A DNA stretch of 64,000 nucleotides from Dinoroseobacter shibae DFL 12 = DSM 16493 (GTDB lineage Bacteria; Pseudomonadota; Alphaproteobacteria; Rhodobacterales; Rhodobacteraceae): positions 1,116,001 to 1,180,000 of the forward strand of contig NC_009952.1 of NCBI RefSeq assembly GCF_000018145.1, in the 5' to 3' direction. The notes beneath the pieces were generated by a model. It had not been told where the DNA came from. It ran no database searches and worked only from the letters and a program-made list of their open reading frames with translations. The stretch's first letter is position 1; the number at the start of each line of letters is the position of its first letter. This document shows, piece by piece, positions 36,923 through 45,318 of this stretch. The position numbers were made by a program, and so were the translations under genes.

Positions 36923-38230
36923 TCAGCCATTGGCGGCCTCGGCACCAGTGCTGACGTCGTGGAGGGATTGTGCGAGCTTCGCGATTTCCTTCCGAAGCGG
37001 GTTTTTCCTCGCACGCAAGGCGAGGGGTGATCCATGATCGTTGGACTCGGCGACCGCCTTTCCCCCGTCAGGCAGTTTCTCTCCGAAGGAGATATCGAGG
37101 CTTTCGGCCATCCGCTTGACCCGGGCCTTGCCCGCCAGATCGGTCATCTTGGGGGCCCGGTTCAGCACGAAACGCAGCTTTTCCACGGGAAGATCTTCGA
37201 ATTTCAGAGTCTTGACGAAGCGCAGGGCATTCTGGGCCGAGCGCAAGTCGAGCTCGATCACAGGAAAAAACACGTCCGCCATGCGCAGGGCCGTCTCGGT
37301 CCAGTTCACCAGTGCGCTGGGCATGTCGATCACGAGATAATCGAACATGCCCGCAGCGGTGGAGATCAGCTTGTCCATGTCTTCGGGGGGCAGAAGGTCC
37401 AGAGGCAGGATCTCGGCGGGGGAGGTGAAGACGCTCAGTTTGCCGTCGACGATCTGCAAGGCCTGTCGGAACGCATCATCGTCGAGGCTGTCCACGTCGC
37501 TCATCAGCTCGAAGATCAGATCCTTGCGCGGTAGATCCAGATAGGTTGCAACCGATCCGAACTGCTGGTCCATGTCCATCAGGCCAACGCGCGGTGTCGT
37601 GCCTTTCAGCGTTGCCAACTCCCACGCGAGATTGACCGCAAAGGTGGTGGCCCCAACGCCGCCCGCCAGCCCCTGCACTGCAAATATCGTACATCCCCCT
37701 GCGGTCCGCGTCGGCAAGGTGGCCTCGGTCGCCGGGATCTCCGCGACATTGACCGCATCGGCCAACGGGATCGGCGGCCTTGCAGCCCGCGACAGCCGCT
37801 CCACCGCTTCGGTCAGCCCTTGCTCGGGGATCGGGTAGGGCAGGAATTCTCGTGCCCCGGCCTGCAACACCTGGTGCAGAACAATGGGGTCAAGCTCATC
37901 CGCGATGAGCAGGACCGAAATCGACAGCTCCGTCGCCTTGCGCACGATATCGAGCACCGTGTCGACATTGCTCTCGTCCTCGAGGTCCAGGGCGAGGGCC
38001 AGGACCTGCACCCGCGCAGCATCGGGCTGGTCGAGAAAATCCAATGCTTCGGAGATCCGCAAATCGCCCCAAGCGTCCTGGAAGCGTGCCTCCATCTCGT
38101 CGATCAGGATCTCGAAATTCTGAACGTCACGCGAAACGGTGCAGGCGAGGATTGGCGCCTCGTCTGTAGGGATCTCCACCCCTTGGGTTTCATCCGTGTT
38201 CTTGCCGCTCAGAGGGGCCACTGCCGTCAT
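36923..38230 (-). CDS. cpaE: Tad pilus localisation ATPase-like protein CpaE/TadZ
   Basis: 435 residues. The N-terminal receiver-like domain (about 25-140) lacks clear phosphorylation chemistry. The C-terminal MinD/ParA-type domain has the atypical loop AGGVGATTFAVNLAWEL (about 170-186), in which the second glycine-rich-loop lysine is replaced by Ala, as in other TadZ proteins. VGLMDMDQQFG is the strand-2 motif. TadZ recruits the pilus machinery to its cellular site. First gene of the second tad transcript, following the terminator at 38372-38400. Confidence 0.9.
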   Translation of the reverse strand: MTAVAPLSGKNTDETQGVEIPTDEAPILACTVSRDVQNFEILIDEMEARFQDAWGDLRISEALDFLDQPDAARVQVLALALDLEDESNVDTVLDIVRKATELSISVLLIADELDPIVLHQVLQAGAREFLPYPIPEQGLTEAVERLSRAARPPIPLADAVNVAEIPATEATLPTRTAGGCTIFAVQGLAGGVGATTFAVNLAWELATLKGTTPRVGLMDMDQQFGSVATYLDLPRKDLIFELMSDVDSLDDDAFRQALQIVDGKLSVFTSPAEILPLDLLPPEDMDKLISTAAGMFDYLVIDMPSALVNWTETALRMADVFFPVIELDLRSAQNALRFVKTLKFEDLPVEKLRFVLNRAPKMTDLAGKARVKRMAESLDISFGEKLPDGGKAVAESNDHGSPLALRARKNPLRKEIAKLAQSLHDVSTGAEAANG

Positions 38231-38371
38231 TTTCTCACCTCAGGGGGGCCGGCGGGGCCGGACCCGATCTGCCCGTGGATTTGGGCCTACTATGCGCGGT
38301 GAGGGTAAACAGGGTGGTAATGGCGCGGGAAACGCAGCCCCGAGCGCGCGCCAAAAACAGAGCATTTGATG

Positions 38372-38400
38372 AAAAAGCCCCGCATCCTGCGATGCGGGGC
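38372..38400 (-). terminator. intrinsic terminator after the ompA-like gene of the tad locus
   Basis: Stem GCCCCGCATC / GATGCGGGGC with a 4-nt loop; on the minus strand it is followed by five T residues. It separates the flp-cpaB-cpaC-ompA part from tadZ-cpaF-tadBC. Confidence 0.92.
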
Positions 38401-38426
38401 CCGGGGCTTGCGGCGCGGGTTGCGCA

Positions 38427-39065
38427 TTACTCCTCGGTGGCGTTTCCGGTCTCGGTTTCCATGATGCGTCGCTCGTATGTGGCGCCTTCGACGAACTCGC
38501 GGTTCACCACGGCGGCATATTTGCCGTCCAGGTGGATCGGATCGTTTTCCAAGAACCCACTCACCTCGGTCACCGTGCGACGGTTGCGCATTTCGCGATC
38601 CTGGGTGACCACGAGCGGTTGGGTTTCCCCAAGTGAAACAAGTGCCTGAAGCTGCTCGGGCTGGACGCCGCGGCTCACCAGGTAGTTGACCACCGTGGTG
38701 GCGCGGGCCTGGCCGAGACGGCGGTTATAGGCGGCCGACCCCACCAGGTCGGTGTGCCCGAAAACCGAGAATCGCAACTCGGGGAATTGCTTGATGAAGT
38801 CGGCCTGCACGTCCAGTGCCGCGCGTGCCTCGGAGGTCAGGGTGCTCTGGTTGAAGGCGAAATTCACCGTGCTCGGCACTTCGCGGGCGAAACGCTGCGC
38901 GAGACTGATGGAGGCCGACAATTCGCCGGTCTGCACCAGTGTATTGTTCATGGTCGCGTCGCCGAACCCGCCCTCGTCAACCTCGCTTCCGATTTCCGAG
39001 TAGGCACAGGCGCCGAGGGCAGCGGTCAGCGTCAGGGCGATGAAGGCAGAGGATGTCCGGCGCAT
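38427..39065 (-). CDS. OmpA-family lipoprotein of the tad locus
   Basis: 212 residues from ATG 39065, with GGAG 8 nt upstream, 4 bp after cpaC. Lipobox LGAC (about Cys20). The OmpA-like peptidoglycan-binding domain shows VNFAFNQSTLTSEARAAL, FSVFGHTDLVGSAAYNRRLG and RATTVVNYLVSRGV. Such proteins accompany the secretin in many alphaproteobacterial tad loci and probably anchor it to the cell wall. Confidence 0.88.
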   Translation of the reverse strand: MRRTSSAFIALTLTAALGACAYSEIGSEVDEGGFGDATMNNTLVQTGELSASISLAQRFAREVPSTVNFAFNQSTLTSEARAALDVQADFIKQFPELRFSVFGHTDLVGSAAYNRRLGQARATTVVNYLVSRGVQPEQLQALVSLGETQPLVVTQDREMRNRRTVTEVSGFLENDPIHLDGKYAAVVNREFVEGATYERRIMETETGNATEE

Positions 39066-39069
39066 GATC

Positions 39070-40494
39070 TTACTCCAAAACATAGCCGTAGGATCCGGAG
39101 AAATCCTGCTGCGCGACTTCTCCGGCAGCGCCGCGGCGGGGTGTATCCTCCCGTACGAGATTGCCGTTGAGGAAGAATTCCCGCTCACTGGGGATGCGGA
39201 CCCGGTCGGTTGGCAGCACAAGGGCTTCGCCACGGGTGGGTGAGACCAAGTGCGCGGTCACGATGATGACCAATTCCGACTGGCTCCGGGCGTAGTCGGC
39301 GCTGCGAAAGAGGGCACCTAGCACGGGGATATCTCCGAGCCACGGCACTTGCCCCGCGAAATCCCGGAAATCGTCTTCAAGCAGCCCGGCGATGGCGAAG
39401 CTGTCACCGTCGCGCAGTTGCACGGTGGTCAGGGTTTCGCGGCGGCTGAAACCCTGCACGGTCAGCGAATCGGTGATGATCGAGGCACTGGAATCGAGCG
39501 CCGACACCGCAGCCCCCAACTCCAGGTTGATCACGTCGTCGTCCAGCACGGTCGGAATGAAATCCAGTTCCACGCCGAAGGGCTTGTATTCCACCGAGAT
39601 CCCGCCATCGCCATCGGCCACCGGGATCGGATATTCTCCGCCCGCCAGGAACGAGGCTTCCTGCCCGGACAGGGTGGTCAGGTTCGGCTCGGCCAAGGTA
39701 CGGACGACCCCTTTGCTTTCAAGGGCCTCCAGAAGAATGCCGAGGCTTACATTCCCGATGTTGAAACCGAGTCCGATGGTGCCCGCCGCCTCGGGGTTAA
39801 GGGTGAATTCGGTCGAATTGGCGCCGCCGATCGAGCCGCCATCGGTCAATCCGCCGGAGCCAAGGCCAACGGAGAATGCGCCATCAGTGCCGCTGTAGAT
39901 CGCCGTAAGGCCGCCGGAAAGCTGCTTGCTGACCGAGCGCTGCATTTCCGCGAACCGCACTTTCAGCATGACCTGCTGACTGCCGCCGATGCTCATCAGG
40001 TTGGACACCCGGTCCGGCGCGTAGCGCTGCGCGAGGTCCAGGGCGCGATCCATCGCGGTGACGCTGGAGGCTGTTCCGCTCAGAACCACGCCATCGTTTG
40101 CGGTGCGTACTTCGATGTTCTCGCCGGGCAGGATCTGCTCCAGCCGCTCCTTGAACTCGGCGATATCCGGCGTGACTTGAACGTCCACGTTCGTGATCAG
40201 CCGTCCATCCGCGCCGAGCAGGGTCATGGTGGTGCGCCCCTGGGATTTGCCCAGAACATAGATGCTGCGATCCGACAGGGTGGCGATGTCTGCTATGCCC
40301 GGATTTGCAACGGAGAGTTCAGCGAAAGGAATGTCGCTTTCGACCACGACCGCGCGGTTCATGGGCACTTGCAAGGTCGAATCTGCTTGGCCCTCCTGCA
40401 CGCGCAAGACCTGCGCCATGGCCGGAGCGGTACCAATCGATGCGCCAAGAGCAAGGCCCAGAAGCCCCGCGGTCACCCAAAGTCTCATTGTCAT
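39070..40494 (-). CDS. cpaC: Tad pilus secretin CpaC/RcpA
   Basis: 474 residues with a signal peptide (about 1-27). A short N-domain and a BON-like segment (IRTANDGVVLSGTASSVTAMDRALDLAQRYAP pattern, about 122-155) precede the secretin domain: VMLKVRFAEMQRS, LNPEAAGTIGLGFNIGN, LAEPNLTTLSGQEASFLAGGEYPIP and VQLRDGDSFAIAGLLEDD. It forms the outer-membrane channel for the pilus. Confidence 0.95.
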   Translation of the reverse strand: MTMRLWVTAGLLGLALGASIGTAPAMAQVLRVQEGQADSTLQVPMNRAVVVESDIPFAELSVANPGIADIATLSDRSIYVLGKSQGRTTMTLLGADGRLITNVDVQVTPDIAEFKERLEQILPGENIEVRTANDGVVLSGTASSVTAMDRALDLAQRYAPDRVSNLMSIGGSQQVMLKVRFAEMQRSVSKQLSGGLTAIYSGTDGAFSVGLGSGGLTDGGSIGGANSTEFTLNPEAAGTIGLGFNIGNVSLGILLEALESKGVVRTLAEPNLTTLSGQEASFLAGGEYPIPVADGDGGISVEYKPFGVELDFIPTVLDDDVINLELGAAVSALDSSASIITDSLTVQGFSRRETLTTVQLRDGDSFAIAGLLEDDFRDFAGQVPWLGDIPVLGALFRSADYARSQSELVIIVTAHLVSPTRGEALVLPTDRVRIPSEREFFLNGNLVREDTPRRGAAGEVAQQDFSGSYGYVLE

Positions 40495-40633
40495 GTGATC
40501 CTGCCTCTATGACCACTCTCAAAACGGGGTCTTACGCCCCTTATCGGACAAGCATGCCCTCTTTTGCGGTTTCAATCAAGAATCATGCGGTTAGAGGCCG
40601 CTCTTCGACCGGGCAGGCCGGTGATAACGCGAA

Positions 40634-40661
40634 GCGGTGACCATTTTGCAACGGTCACCGC
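40634..40661 (-). other. hairpin between cpaB and cpaC
   Basis: GCGGTGACC (40634-40642) pairs perfectly with GGTCACCGC (40653-40661) around a 10-nt loop, in the 193-bp gap after the cpaB stop. There is no T-run on either strand, so it may be an RNA processing or stability element rather than a terminator. Confidence 0.5.
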
Positions 40662-40687
40662 GTCTTCATGAGGTCACAGTAGGGAAA

Positions 40688-41530
40688 TCAGTTGGTGCAG
40701 GGGATCGGGATTTCGACCACTTCGGACCCGCGGCGGGTGCGGATCGTACAGACTTCCTTGACCTCCGCGCGTTCGATGACTTCTTCCTCTTCCACGATGC
40801 CGAGCAGTTCGTCCTGGTTGACTTCGATATTGCCAACAAAGGCATCGTCGGCGGCCCCCACCAGCGACAGGGACAGGCTGCCGGTACGCTGCGCCTGGGC
40901 GAGACCTGCGACTTGCTGCGGCGTGGCCTCCACGGTGACGGTGCGCGCAATGGTCGGGGCGGTGCGGTCCATATCGGCGTTCTGGTCGATGCCGATGATC
41001 TGCATGCTGGACTGGATCAGCTTGGTGACGTCTTGTCCCTTGGACGAGCCGCTCCAGTAGACGTCGACCCGGTCGCCAGGCCGCAAGAAGCCGGAGACGC
41101 CCGAGGTGACCGTGACGCTGATGGCGAAGGCCCGCATGCCCTTGCCGAGACGGGACGAAACACCCGCATCCTGGCCGGGTTCGGTGACCTTCACCGCAAG
41201 GACCGGCTCATTGGCTTCCATGGCGCGGGTGGCCGTGCGCAACCGGCCCTCGGCATCCGGGAACAGGCCTTCCTCGGTCTGGAACGCGCCTTCGGGCAAC
41301 GCGTCCGCGGGCCAACGGACCTTGCGCACGTCATCCTTGCCGATCTTCTCGCCGTAGCGGATCGGTGTATCCATGACATAGACCTCGACCACGTCCACTG
41401 CGGCCGCGAGTTTCTGCTGCTGTTTGGCGACAACGGTCTGATACTGGTCAAACCTGTCTTTTGCCATCATCACCGCAAAGCCGGCCAGGCCGACCCCGAG
41501 GAGCAATACCAGTCCAAAAACCAAACGCAT
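40688..41530 (-). CDS. cpaB: Tad pilus assembly protein CpaB/RcpC
   Basis: 280 residues from ATG 41530 (GAGG 6 nt upstream); an ATG four codons earlier lacks a ribosome site. One N-terminal membrane helix (about 3-22), then an SAF domain (VYVMDTPIRYGEKIGKDDVRKVRWP) and the RcpC region (SSRLGKGMRAFAISVTVTSGVSGFLRPGDRVDVYW). It is a periplasmic partner of the secretin. Confidence 0.93.
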   Translation of the reverse strand: MRLVFGLVLLLGVGLAGFAVMMAKDRFDQYQTVVAKQQQKLAAAVDVVEVYVMDTPIRYGEKIGKDDVRKVRWPADALPEGAFQTEEGLFPDAEGRLRTATRAMEANEPVLAVKVTEPGQDAGVSSRLGKGMRAFAISVTVTSGVSGFLRPGDRVDVYWSGSSKGQDVTKLIQSSMQIIGIDQNADMDRTAPTIARTVTVEATPQQVAGLAQAQRTGSLSLSLVGAADDAFVGNIEVNQDELLGIVEEEEVIERAEVKEVCTIRTRRGSEVVEIPIPCTN

Positions 41531-41655
41531 GATGTGCCTCATTGATGAAGGGTCGCGGCGGCGGGCCGCTTCCGGTGCAGGCTACAGGCTTCTTGCGACG
41601 CAGGATGGGCTCAAATGAGGCCCTTCTGGGGCGCGAAGCCGTGCCAAAAGACATG

Positions 41656-41684
41656 CGAAAGGCCGCACCCGCAGGCGCGGCCTT
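41656..41684 (-). terminator. hairpin terminator after flp1
   Basis: AAGGCCGC / GCGGCCTT stem with a 10-nt loop, followed on the minus strand by TTTCG. It lies 22 bp after the flp1 stop. It would give abundant short pilin mRNA with partial read-through to cpaB. Confidence 0.7.
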
Positions 41685-41705
41685 GTACAGGCGCCGATGC
41701 CGATG

Positions 41706-41918
41706 TCAGTCGGCGGGCGCGGCCGGGAACGACGTGTTGATCTGGTCGGTTTCCAGCTGGGTGTCGATGTCGCCGGACAGGTTTGCGATCCCGCCGGACA
41801 CGACGCCGTACACGGCGATGCCGAGGCCCACGATGGCGGCGGTCAGCACGACCCAGTCCACGGTGACAGCGCCGTCTTCTTCGGAGCGGAAGGTCTTTGC
41901 AAGCTTGAACAGTTTCAT
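41706..41918 (-). CDS. flp: Flp family type IVb pilin, copy 1
   Basis: 70 residues. Prepilin with a short leader ending EEDG; predicted cleavage before AVTVDWVVLTAAIVGLG, a 20-residue hydrophobic pilin helix. The +5 and +6 residues are Asp-Trp instead of the Glu-Tyr of classical Flp pilins. The protein is identical to the one encoded at 42153-42365. The 5' leader contains three tandem copies of a 7-bp repeat, each providing an AAGGA Shine-Dalgarno. Confidence 0.93.
   Translation of the reverse strand: MKLFKLAKTFRSEEDGAVTVDWVVLTAAIVGLGIAVYGVVSGGIANLSGDIDTQLETDQINTSFPAAPAD
41719..41918. repeat. 200-bp exact repeat, copy 1 (within flp1)
   Basis: Identical base for base to 42166-42365. The next base differs on both sides: C at 41718 against T at 42165, and G at 41919 against T at 42366. 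The identity stops at the ATG, so only the coding part is conserved, a pattern expected from gene conversion or strong recent duplication. Confidence 0.95.
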
Positions 41919-41922
41919 GGTT

Positions 41923-41943
41923 TTGATCCTTGATCCTTGATCC
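41923..41943 (-). repeat. 7-bp tandem repeat (x3) forming multiple Shine-Dalgarno sites before flp1
   Basis: TTGATCC is repeated three times exactly on the plus strand, with a partial fourth (TTGG). Read with flp1 this gives AAGGATC three times. The copy nearest the start has AAGGA 8 nt before the ATG; the others are 7 and 14 nt further. The flp2 leader lacks the repeat. Confidence 0.85.
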
Positions 41944-42101
41944 TTGGTTTCTCACCGTCGCGGCGCCCGTAAGGTGTCCGTTTCGATGCTGTCAATATCG
42001 CCTTGAAACGCGGCAGGAATATGGTGGGTTTTGGGTGTTTGGCAGGTCTTTTCGCAGCAAATCCATGCGAGTGGACCCTTGGAAAAGCGCTTTGCGCATG
42101 C

Positions 42102-42132
42102 AAAGGGGGCCGCGCGTTTTGCGCAGCCCCCT
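42102..42132 (-). terminator. intrinsic terminator after flp2
   Basis: Stem GGGGGC (42105-42110) / GCCCCC (42126-42131), extended inside by a GCGC pairing with one mismatch, followed on the minus strand by TTTG. Confidence 0.75.
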
Positions 42133-42152
42133 CGCGAGTTCCGGTCCCGGGC

Positions 42153-42365
42153 TTAGTCGGCGGGTGCGGCCGGGAACGACGTGTTGATCTGGTCGGTTTC
42201 CAGCTGGGTGTCGATGTCGCCGGACAGGTTTGCGATCCCGCCGGACACGACGCCGTACACGGCGATGCCGAGGCCCACGATGGCGGCGGTCAGCACGACC
42301 CAGTCCACGGTGACAGCGCCGTCTTCTTCGGAGCGGAAGGTCTTTGCAAGCTTGAACAGTTTCAT
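42153..42365 (-). CDS. flp: Flp family type IVb pilin, copy 2
   Basis: 70 residues, the same protein as copy 1. The coding DNA differs only near the end: one silent C/T change and TAA rather than TGA as stop. Ribosome site AGAGGA lies 8 nt before the ATG. It is the promoter-proximal gene of the tad locus, and its own terminator separates it from copy 1, so each copy has its own leader and end. Confidence 0.93.
   Translation of the reverse strand: MKLFKLAKTFRSEEDGAVTVDWVVLTAAIVGLGIAVYGVVSGGIANLSGDIDTQLETDQINTSFPAAPAD
42166..42365. repeat. 200-bp exact repeat, copy 2 (within flp2)
   Basis: Partner of 41719-41918, in direct orientation with a 447-bp offset. Confidence 0.95.
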
Positions 42366-42692
42366 GTCTCAGGTCCTCTTGGGTTCCATGTCAGTGTCTT
42401 ACCGATCTTGAACCCGGCGATACGCTATGCGCCGTTGTCCGTTTCGGAATGCTGCAAAGATGCCGGAGAATTCTGGCAAGACTTGGCCCGGTTCTCGACA
42501 TAAACCGGATTTCGGTTCTTTGGGTCCGAGATTTTTGTGGAATTTGAAACAATCTGGGTTGTCTTGGGGGGATTACTTGCCGCACCTTTGGAAAATCGCG
42601 CGAAATCCTTAACGAAAAACATGGGTTCTCTCGATTTTTGTCTCGGTTGAGGTCGAGGATTTGCTAGGATTGTGTCAAAACGAGCAGGTTAG
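42366..42692. other. divergent intergenic region between flp2 and the lytic transglycosylase gene
   Basis: 327 bp, clearly AT-richer than the rest of the window. It must carry the flp2 promoter (leftward) and the promoter of the lytic transglycosylase gene (rightward). An imperfect dyad TGCC-N10-GGCA lies at 42461-42478 and might be an operator. No supportable open frame. Confidence 0.5.
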
Positions 42693-43541
42693 ATGGCACA
42701 GACACCCCTTTCCGCCTCGGTCGCGGCGTTTCTGGCGCTGGCTGCCGGGCTGACCGACGCGGCCGCGCAGGCCACAGAGGCGACTCGGCCTCCCCCTGCG
42801 GCTGAATTCACCTTCAAGAAGATCACGCCCCCTGCGCCCGGGGCGAGCCGCCGGATCACCGTGCAGATCGTACCGACCGTTCCGCCACCGGCTCCGGCGC
42901 TGGCCACGCCCGGGGATCAGCCCGCGCGGCCCCAACCGAACGAAGATCCCGCAGTGGGGGCGTTCTGGTCTGCTACGGGGACCGAGTTGCAGACCGCCAA
43001 TCCGGCCCGGTTCCTCACAGCCGTGGATTTTGTCACGGGCGACGGGGGGCGTGATCTGCCGACCCCGGGCCTCGCGACCCTGCAAGGGCTCGCCGCCGCC
43101 CATGGTCGGACCATTCTGGCCAGCACGATCGGCACGCGGGTCTCTCCGGCGCTTGTCCTGTCAGTGATGGCGGTGGAATCCTCCGGTCGGCCCGACGCGG
43201 TCAGCCCCAAGGGCGCGCAGGGCCTGATGCAGCTGATCCCGGCTACCGCCGCGCGGTTCGACGTGGACGACCCGTTCGATCCGGCCGATAACATCGCCGG
43301 GGCGGTGCGCTACCTCGACTGGCTTATGGGCACGTTCGACGGCGATGCGATCCTGGCGCTGGCGGGCTACAATGCCGGGGAGAACGCGGTGAAAGGGGCA
43401 GGCGGTGTCCCCGACTACCCTGAGACACGGGCTTACGTGCCCAAGGTGCTGGCGGCCTGGCGCGTGGCGCGCAGCTTGTGCGCGTCACCGCCGCAACTGG
43501 CATCGGATGGCTGCGTCTTCACCACGATGGCCGTGAACTGA
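42693..43541 (+). CDS. lytic transglycosylase domain protein
   Basis: 282 residues with a signal peptide (about 1-26) and a Pro-rich linker to about residue 90. The SLT domain (about 140-265) shows the catalytic Glu in LSVMAVESSGRPDAVSPKGAQGLMQLIP, then FDPADNIAGAVRYLDWLM and ALAGYNAGENAV. It cleaves peptidoglycan glycan strands in the periplasm. It stands next to and divergent from the tad locus, so it may open the wall for the pilus; that link is inference. Confidence 0.88.
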   Translation: MAQTPLSASVAAFLALAAGLTDAAAQATEATRPPPAAEFTFKKITPPAPGASRRITVQIVPTVPPPAPALATPGDQPARPQPNEDPAVGAFWSATGTELQTANPARFLTAVDFVTGDGGRDLPTPGLATLQGLAAAHGRTILASTIGTRVSPALVLSVMAVESSGRPDAVSPKGAQGLMQLIPATAARFDVDDPFDPADNIAGAVRYLDWLMGTFDGDAILALAGYNAGENAVKGAGGVPDYPETRAYVPKVLAAWRVARSLCASPPQLASDGCVFTTMAVN

Positions 43542-43631
43542 GCAGGCCCGAAGGGCCAAAACAAGCGGGACCGCGCCGCGCAAGGCGAGAAAGTCCAGGA
43601 CCGGTGCCGTTCCTTGCGCAGCAGCGAAGGC

Positions 43632-44258
43632 TCAGACGATCGTGGCTTCGGTCGCGGCGCGGATCTCGTCCTCGGTCACGCCCTCGGCGCATTCGACGAT
43701 CTTCAGACCGCCCTCGACCACCTCGAGCACGCCGAGATTGGTGATCACCAGGTCCACGACACCCTTGCCGGTCAGCGGCAGGGTGCATTCCTTGAGAAGC
43801 TTGGTCTCGCCGCGCTTGTTGGTGTGATCCATCACCACGATGACCCGGCCGACACCGGCCACCAGATCCATCGCGCCACCCATCCCCTTGATGAGCTTGC
43901 CCGGGATCATCCAGTTCGCCAGATCCCCGTTCTCGGCCACTTCCATCGCGCCGAGGATCGCCATGGCGATCTTGCCGCCCCGGATCATGCCGAAGCTCTG
44001 GGCGCTGTCGAAATAGGCCGTCTGGGGCAGTTCGGTGATCGTCTGCTTGCCCGCATTGATCAGGTCGGCATCGACCTCGTCCTCGGTGGGAAAGGGGCCC
44101 ATGCCCAGCATGCCGTTCTCCGATTGCAGGGTCACGGTGATGCCCTCGGGGATGTAGTTCGACACCAGCGTCGGGATCCCGATGCCGAGGTTGACGTACA
44201 TGCCGTCCTGCAACTCCTGCGCCGCGCGCGCAGCCATCTGATTGCGGTCCCATGCCAT
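43632..44258 (-). CDS. scoB: 3-oxoacid CoA-transferase subunit B
   Basis: 208 residues from ATG 44258 (GGAAC upstream). CoA-transferase family I beta subunit: [18 protein letters not shown], the catalytic glutamate motif SENGMLG (about residue 50), and [18 protein letters not shown]. With ScoA it transfers CoA from succinyl-CoA to acetoacetate or a related 3-oxoacid in ketone-body or polyhydroxybutyrate metabolism. It is separated from scoA by a complete LOV-sensor gene, which ends 26 bp before this start. Confidence 0.95.
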   Translation of the reverse strand: MAWDRNQMAARAAQELQDGMYVNLGIGIPTLVSNYIPEGITVTLQSENGMLGMGPFPTEDEVDADLINAGKQTITELPQTAYFDSAQSFGMIRGGKIAMAILGAMEVAENGDLANWMIPGKLIKGMGGAMDLVAGVGRVIVVMDHTNKRGETKLLKECTLPLTGKGVVDLVITNLGVLEVVEGGLKIVECAEGVTEDEIRAATEATIV

Positions 44259-44284
44259 GAGGGGAAGTTCCTTCTCTGTCGTCT

Positions 44285-45301
44285 TCAATTGCCCGCGGGC
44301 ACGTCGATAATCACGACGGTTCCGGCTGCGCCGCGGACATAATTCAGGGTGCCTTCGAGGCTGTCGATCAACTCGGTCGCGATCCGTCCGCCTAGGGTCT
44401 GCGTCGCCGGCACGGGCATATCCTTGGGAATGCCCACGCCATCGTCGGAGATCACCACTCGGAAGCCGCCTTCGGTCAGGGCGATCACTTCCATCCGCAC
44501 GGTGCCCGCATCGAGCCCGACAAAGGCATGCTGGAATGCGTTGGTAAGCACTTCCGACAGGATCAGCCCGGTCCGCGTTGCGGTTTCCAGATCGGCTTCG
44601 AACCGGCCGACCTCGATGGAGAACGCCACGCCCGGCCGTCCGTCGGAATGAGCGATCGCATTGGCCACCCGGGTCAGGTAGCTACCCATTGAGATCCCCT
44701 GCCGATGCGCGTCGCGGTCCGACAGGCGCATCTCTTCATAAAGAAGCTGCAGGCACTCGATCCGGCGGGCGAGGGCCGCGAAGCCTTCTTCCGAGCCCAT
44801 CCGGTTGGACTGGTCCCGGATGATGTCGATCAGCATCGACAGGTCTTGGCGCACCCGGCGCTGCACGGCGTTGAGTTGTTTCTCGATGCTCAGTGTGGAG
44901 CTGTCGATATCGCGGTCCGACATCGCCTTCTGGATGCCGATGAAATAGTGACATTTGCCGTCGTCTGATTTGACCGGCGCGATGATCAGTCGGTTAAGGA
45001 ACGGCTCGCCACTCGCGCGGTAGTTCAGGATGTCGACAGTCACGTCCTCTTCGCGCTCGATCGCGCGGCGCAACTTCGCAACATCGGCATCGTCGGTCAT
45101 GCTGCCTTGCAGGAACCGGCAGTTCCGGCCGATCGCCGCGGTGCGCGAATAACCGGTCACCCGCTCGAACGCGTCGTTCACATAGACAATCGGGTTGTCA
45201 TGGATGTTGGGATTGGTCAGCACCATGGCCACCCGCGCGCGCGAGAATCCGGCCAGCGCCTCCCGATCATCCAGCACTGTTCCTAGCGTGCGTGGCTTCA
45301 T
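44285..45301 (-). CDS. LOV-domain sensor with HATPase domain, no phosphoacceptor histidine seen
   Basis: 338 residues from ATG 45301, with GGGGGAAGG 4 nt upstream. The LOV/PAS domain (about 20-130) has the flavin-binding motif GRNCRFLQG with the adduct-forming Cys61, so it should respond to blue light. A helical region follows (about 138-195). In the HWE/HisKA_2 kinases this carries an H-R-V-K-N-N-L motif; here it reads [14 protein letters not shown], without His. The HATPase domain (about 225-338) keeps N box [13 protein letters not shown]1 ISDDGVGIP and G2 [10 protein letters not shown]. The gene lies in the same direction between scoA (17 bp before) and scoB (26 bp after). Confidence 0.88.
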   Translation of the reverse strand: MKPRTLGTVLDDREALAGFSRARVAMVLTNPNIHDNPIVYVNDAFERVTGYSRTAAIGRNCRFLQGSMTDDADVAKLRRAIEREEDVTVDILNYRASGEPFLNRLIIAPVKSDDGKCHYFIGIQKAMSDRDIDSSTLSIEKQLNAVQRRVRQDLSMLIDIIRDQSNRMGSEEGFAALARRIECLQLLYEEMRLSDRDAHRQGISMGSYLTRVANAIAHSDGRPGVAFSIEVGRFEADLETATRTGLILSEVLTNAFQHAFVGLDAGTVRMEVIALTEGGFRVVISDDGVGIPKDMPVPATQTLGGRIATELIDSLEGTLNYVRGAAGTVVIIDVPAGN

Positions 45302-45318
45302 CTGCCTTCCCCCCCTTG

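Noticed and set aside
40737-41545. Plus-strand frames over cpaB as coding
   Set aside because: They lie antisense to a clear SAF/RcpC protein and show no family features.
41923-41947. TTGATCC repeats as an FNR site
   Set aside because: The half-sites are not arranged as TTGAT-N4-ATCAA; the repeats are direct, not inverted. Their match to AAGGA Shine-Dalgarno on the flp1 strand explains them better.
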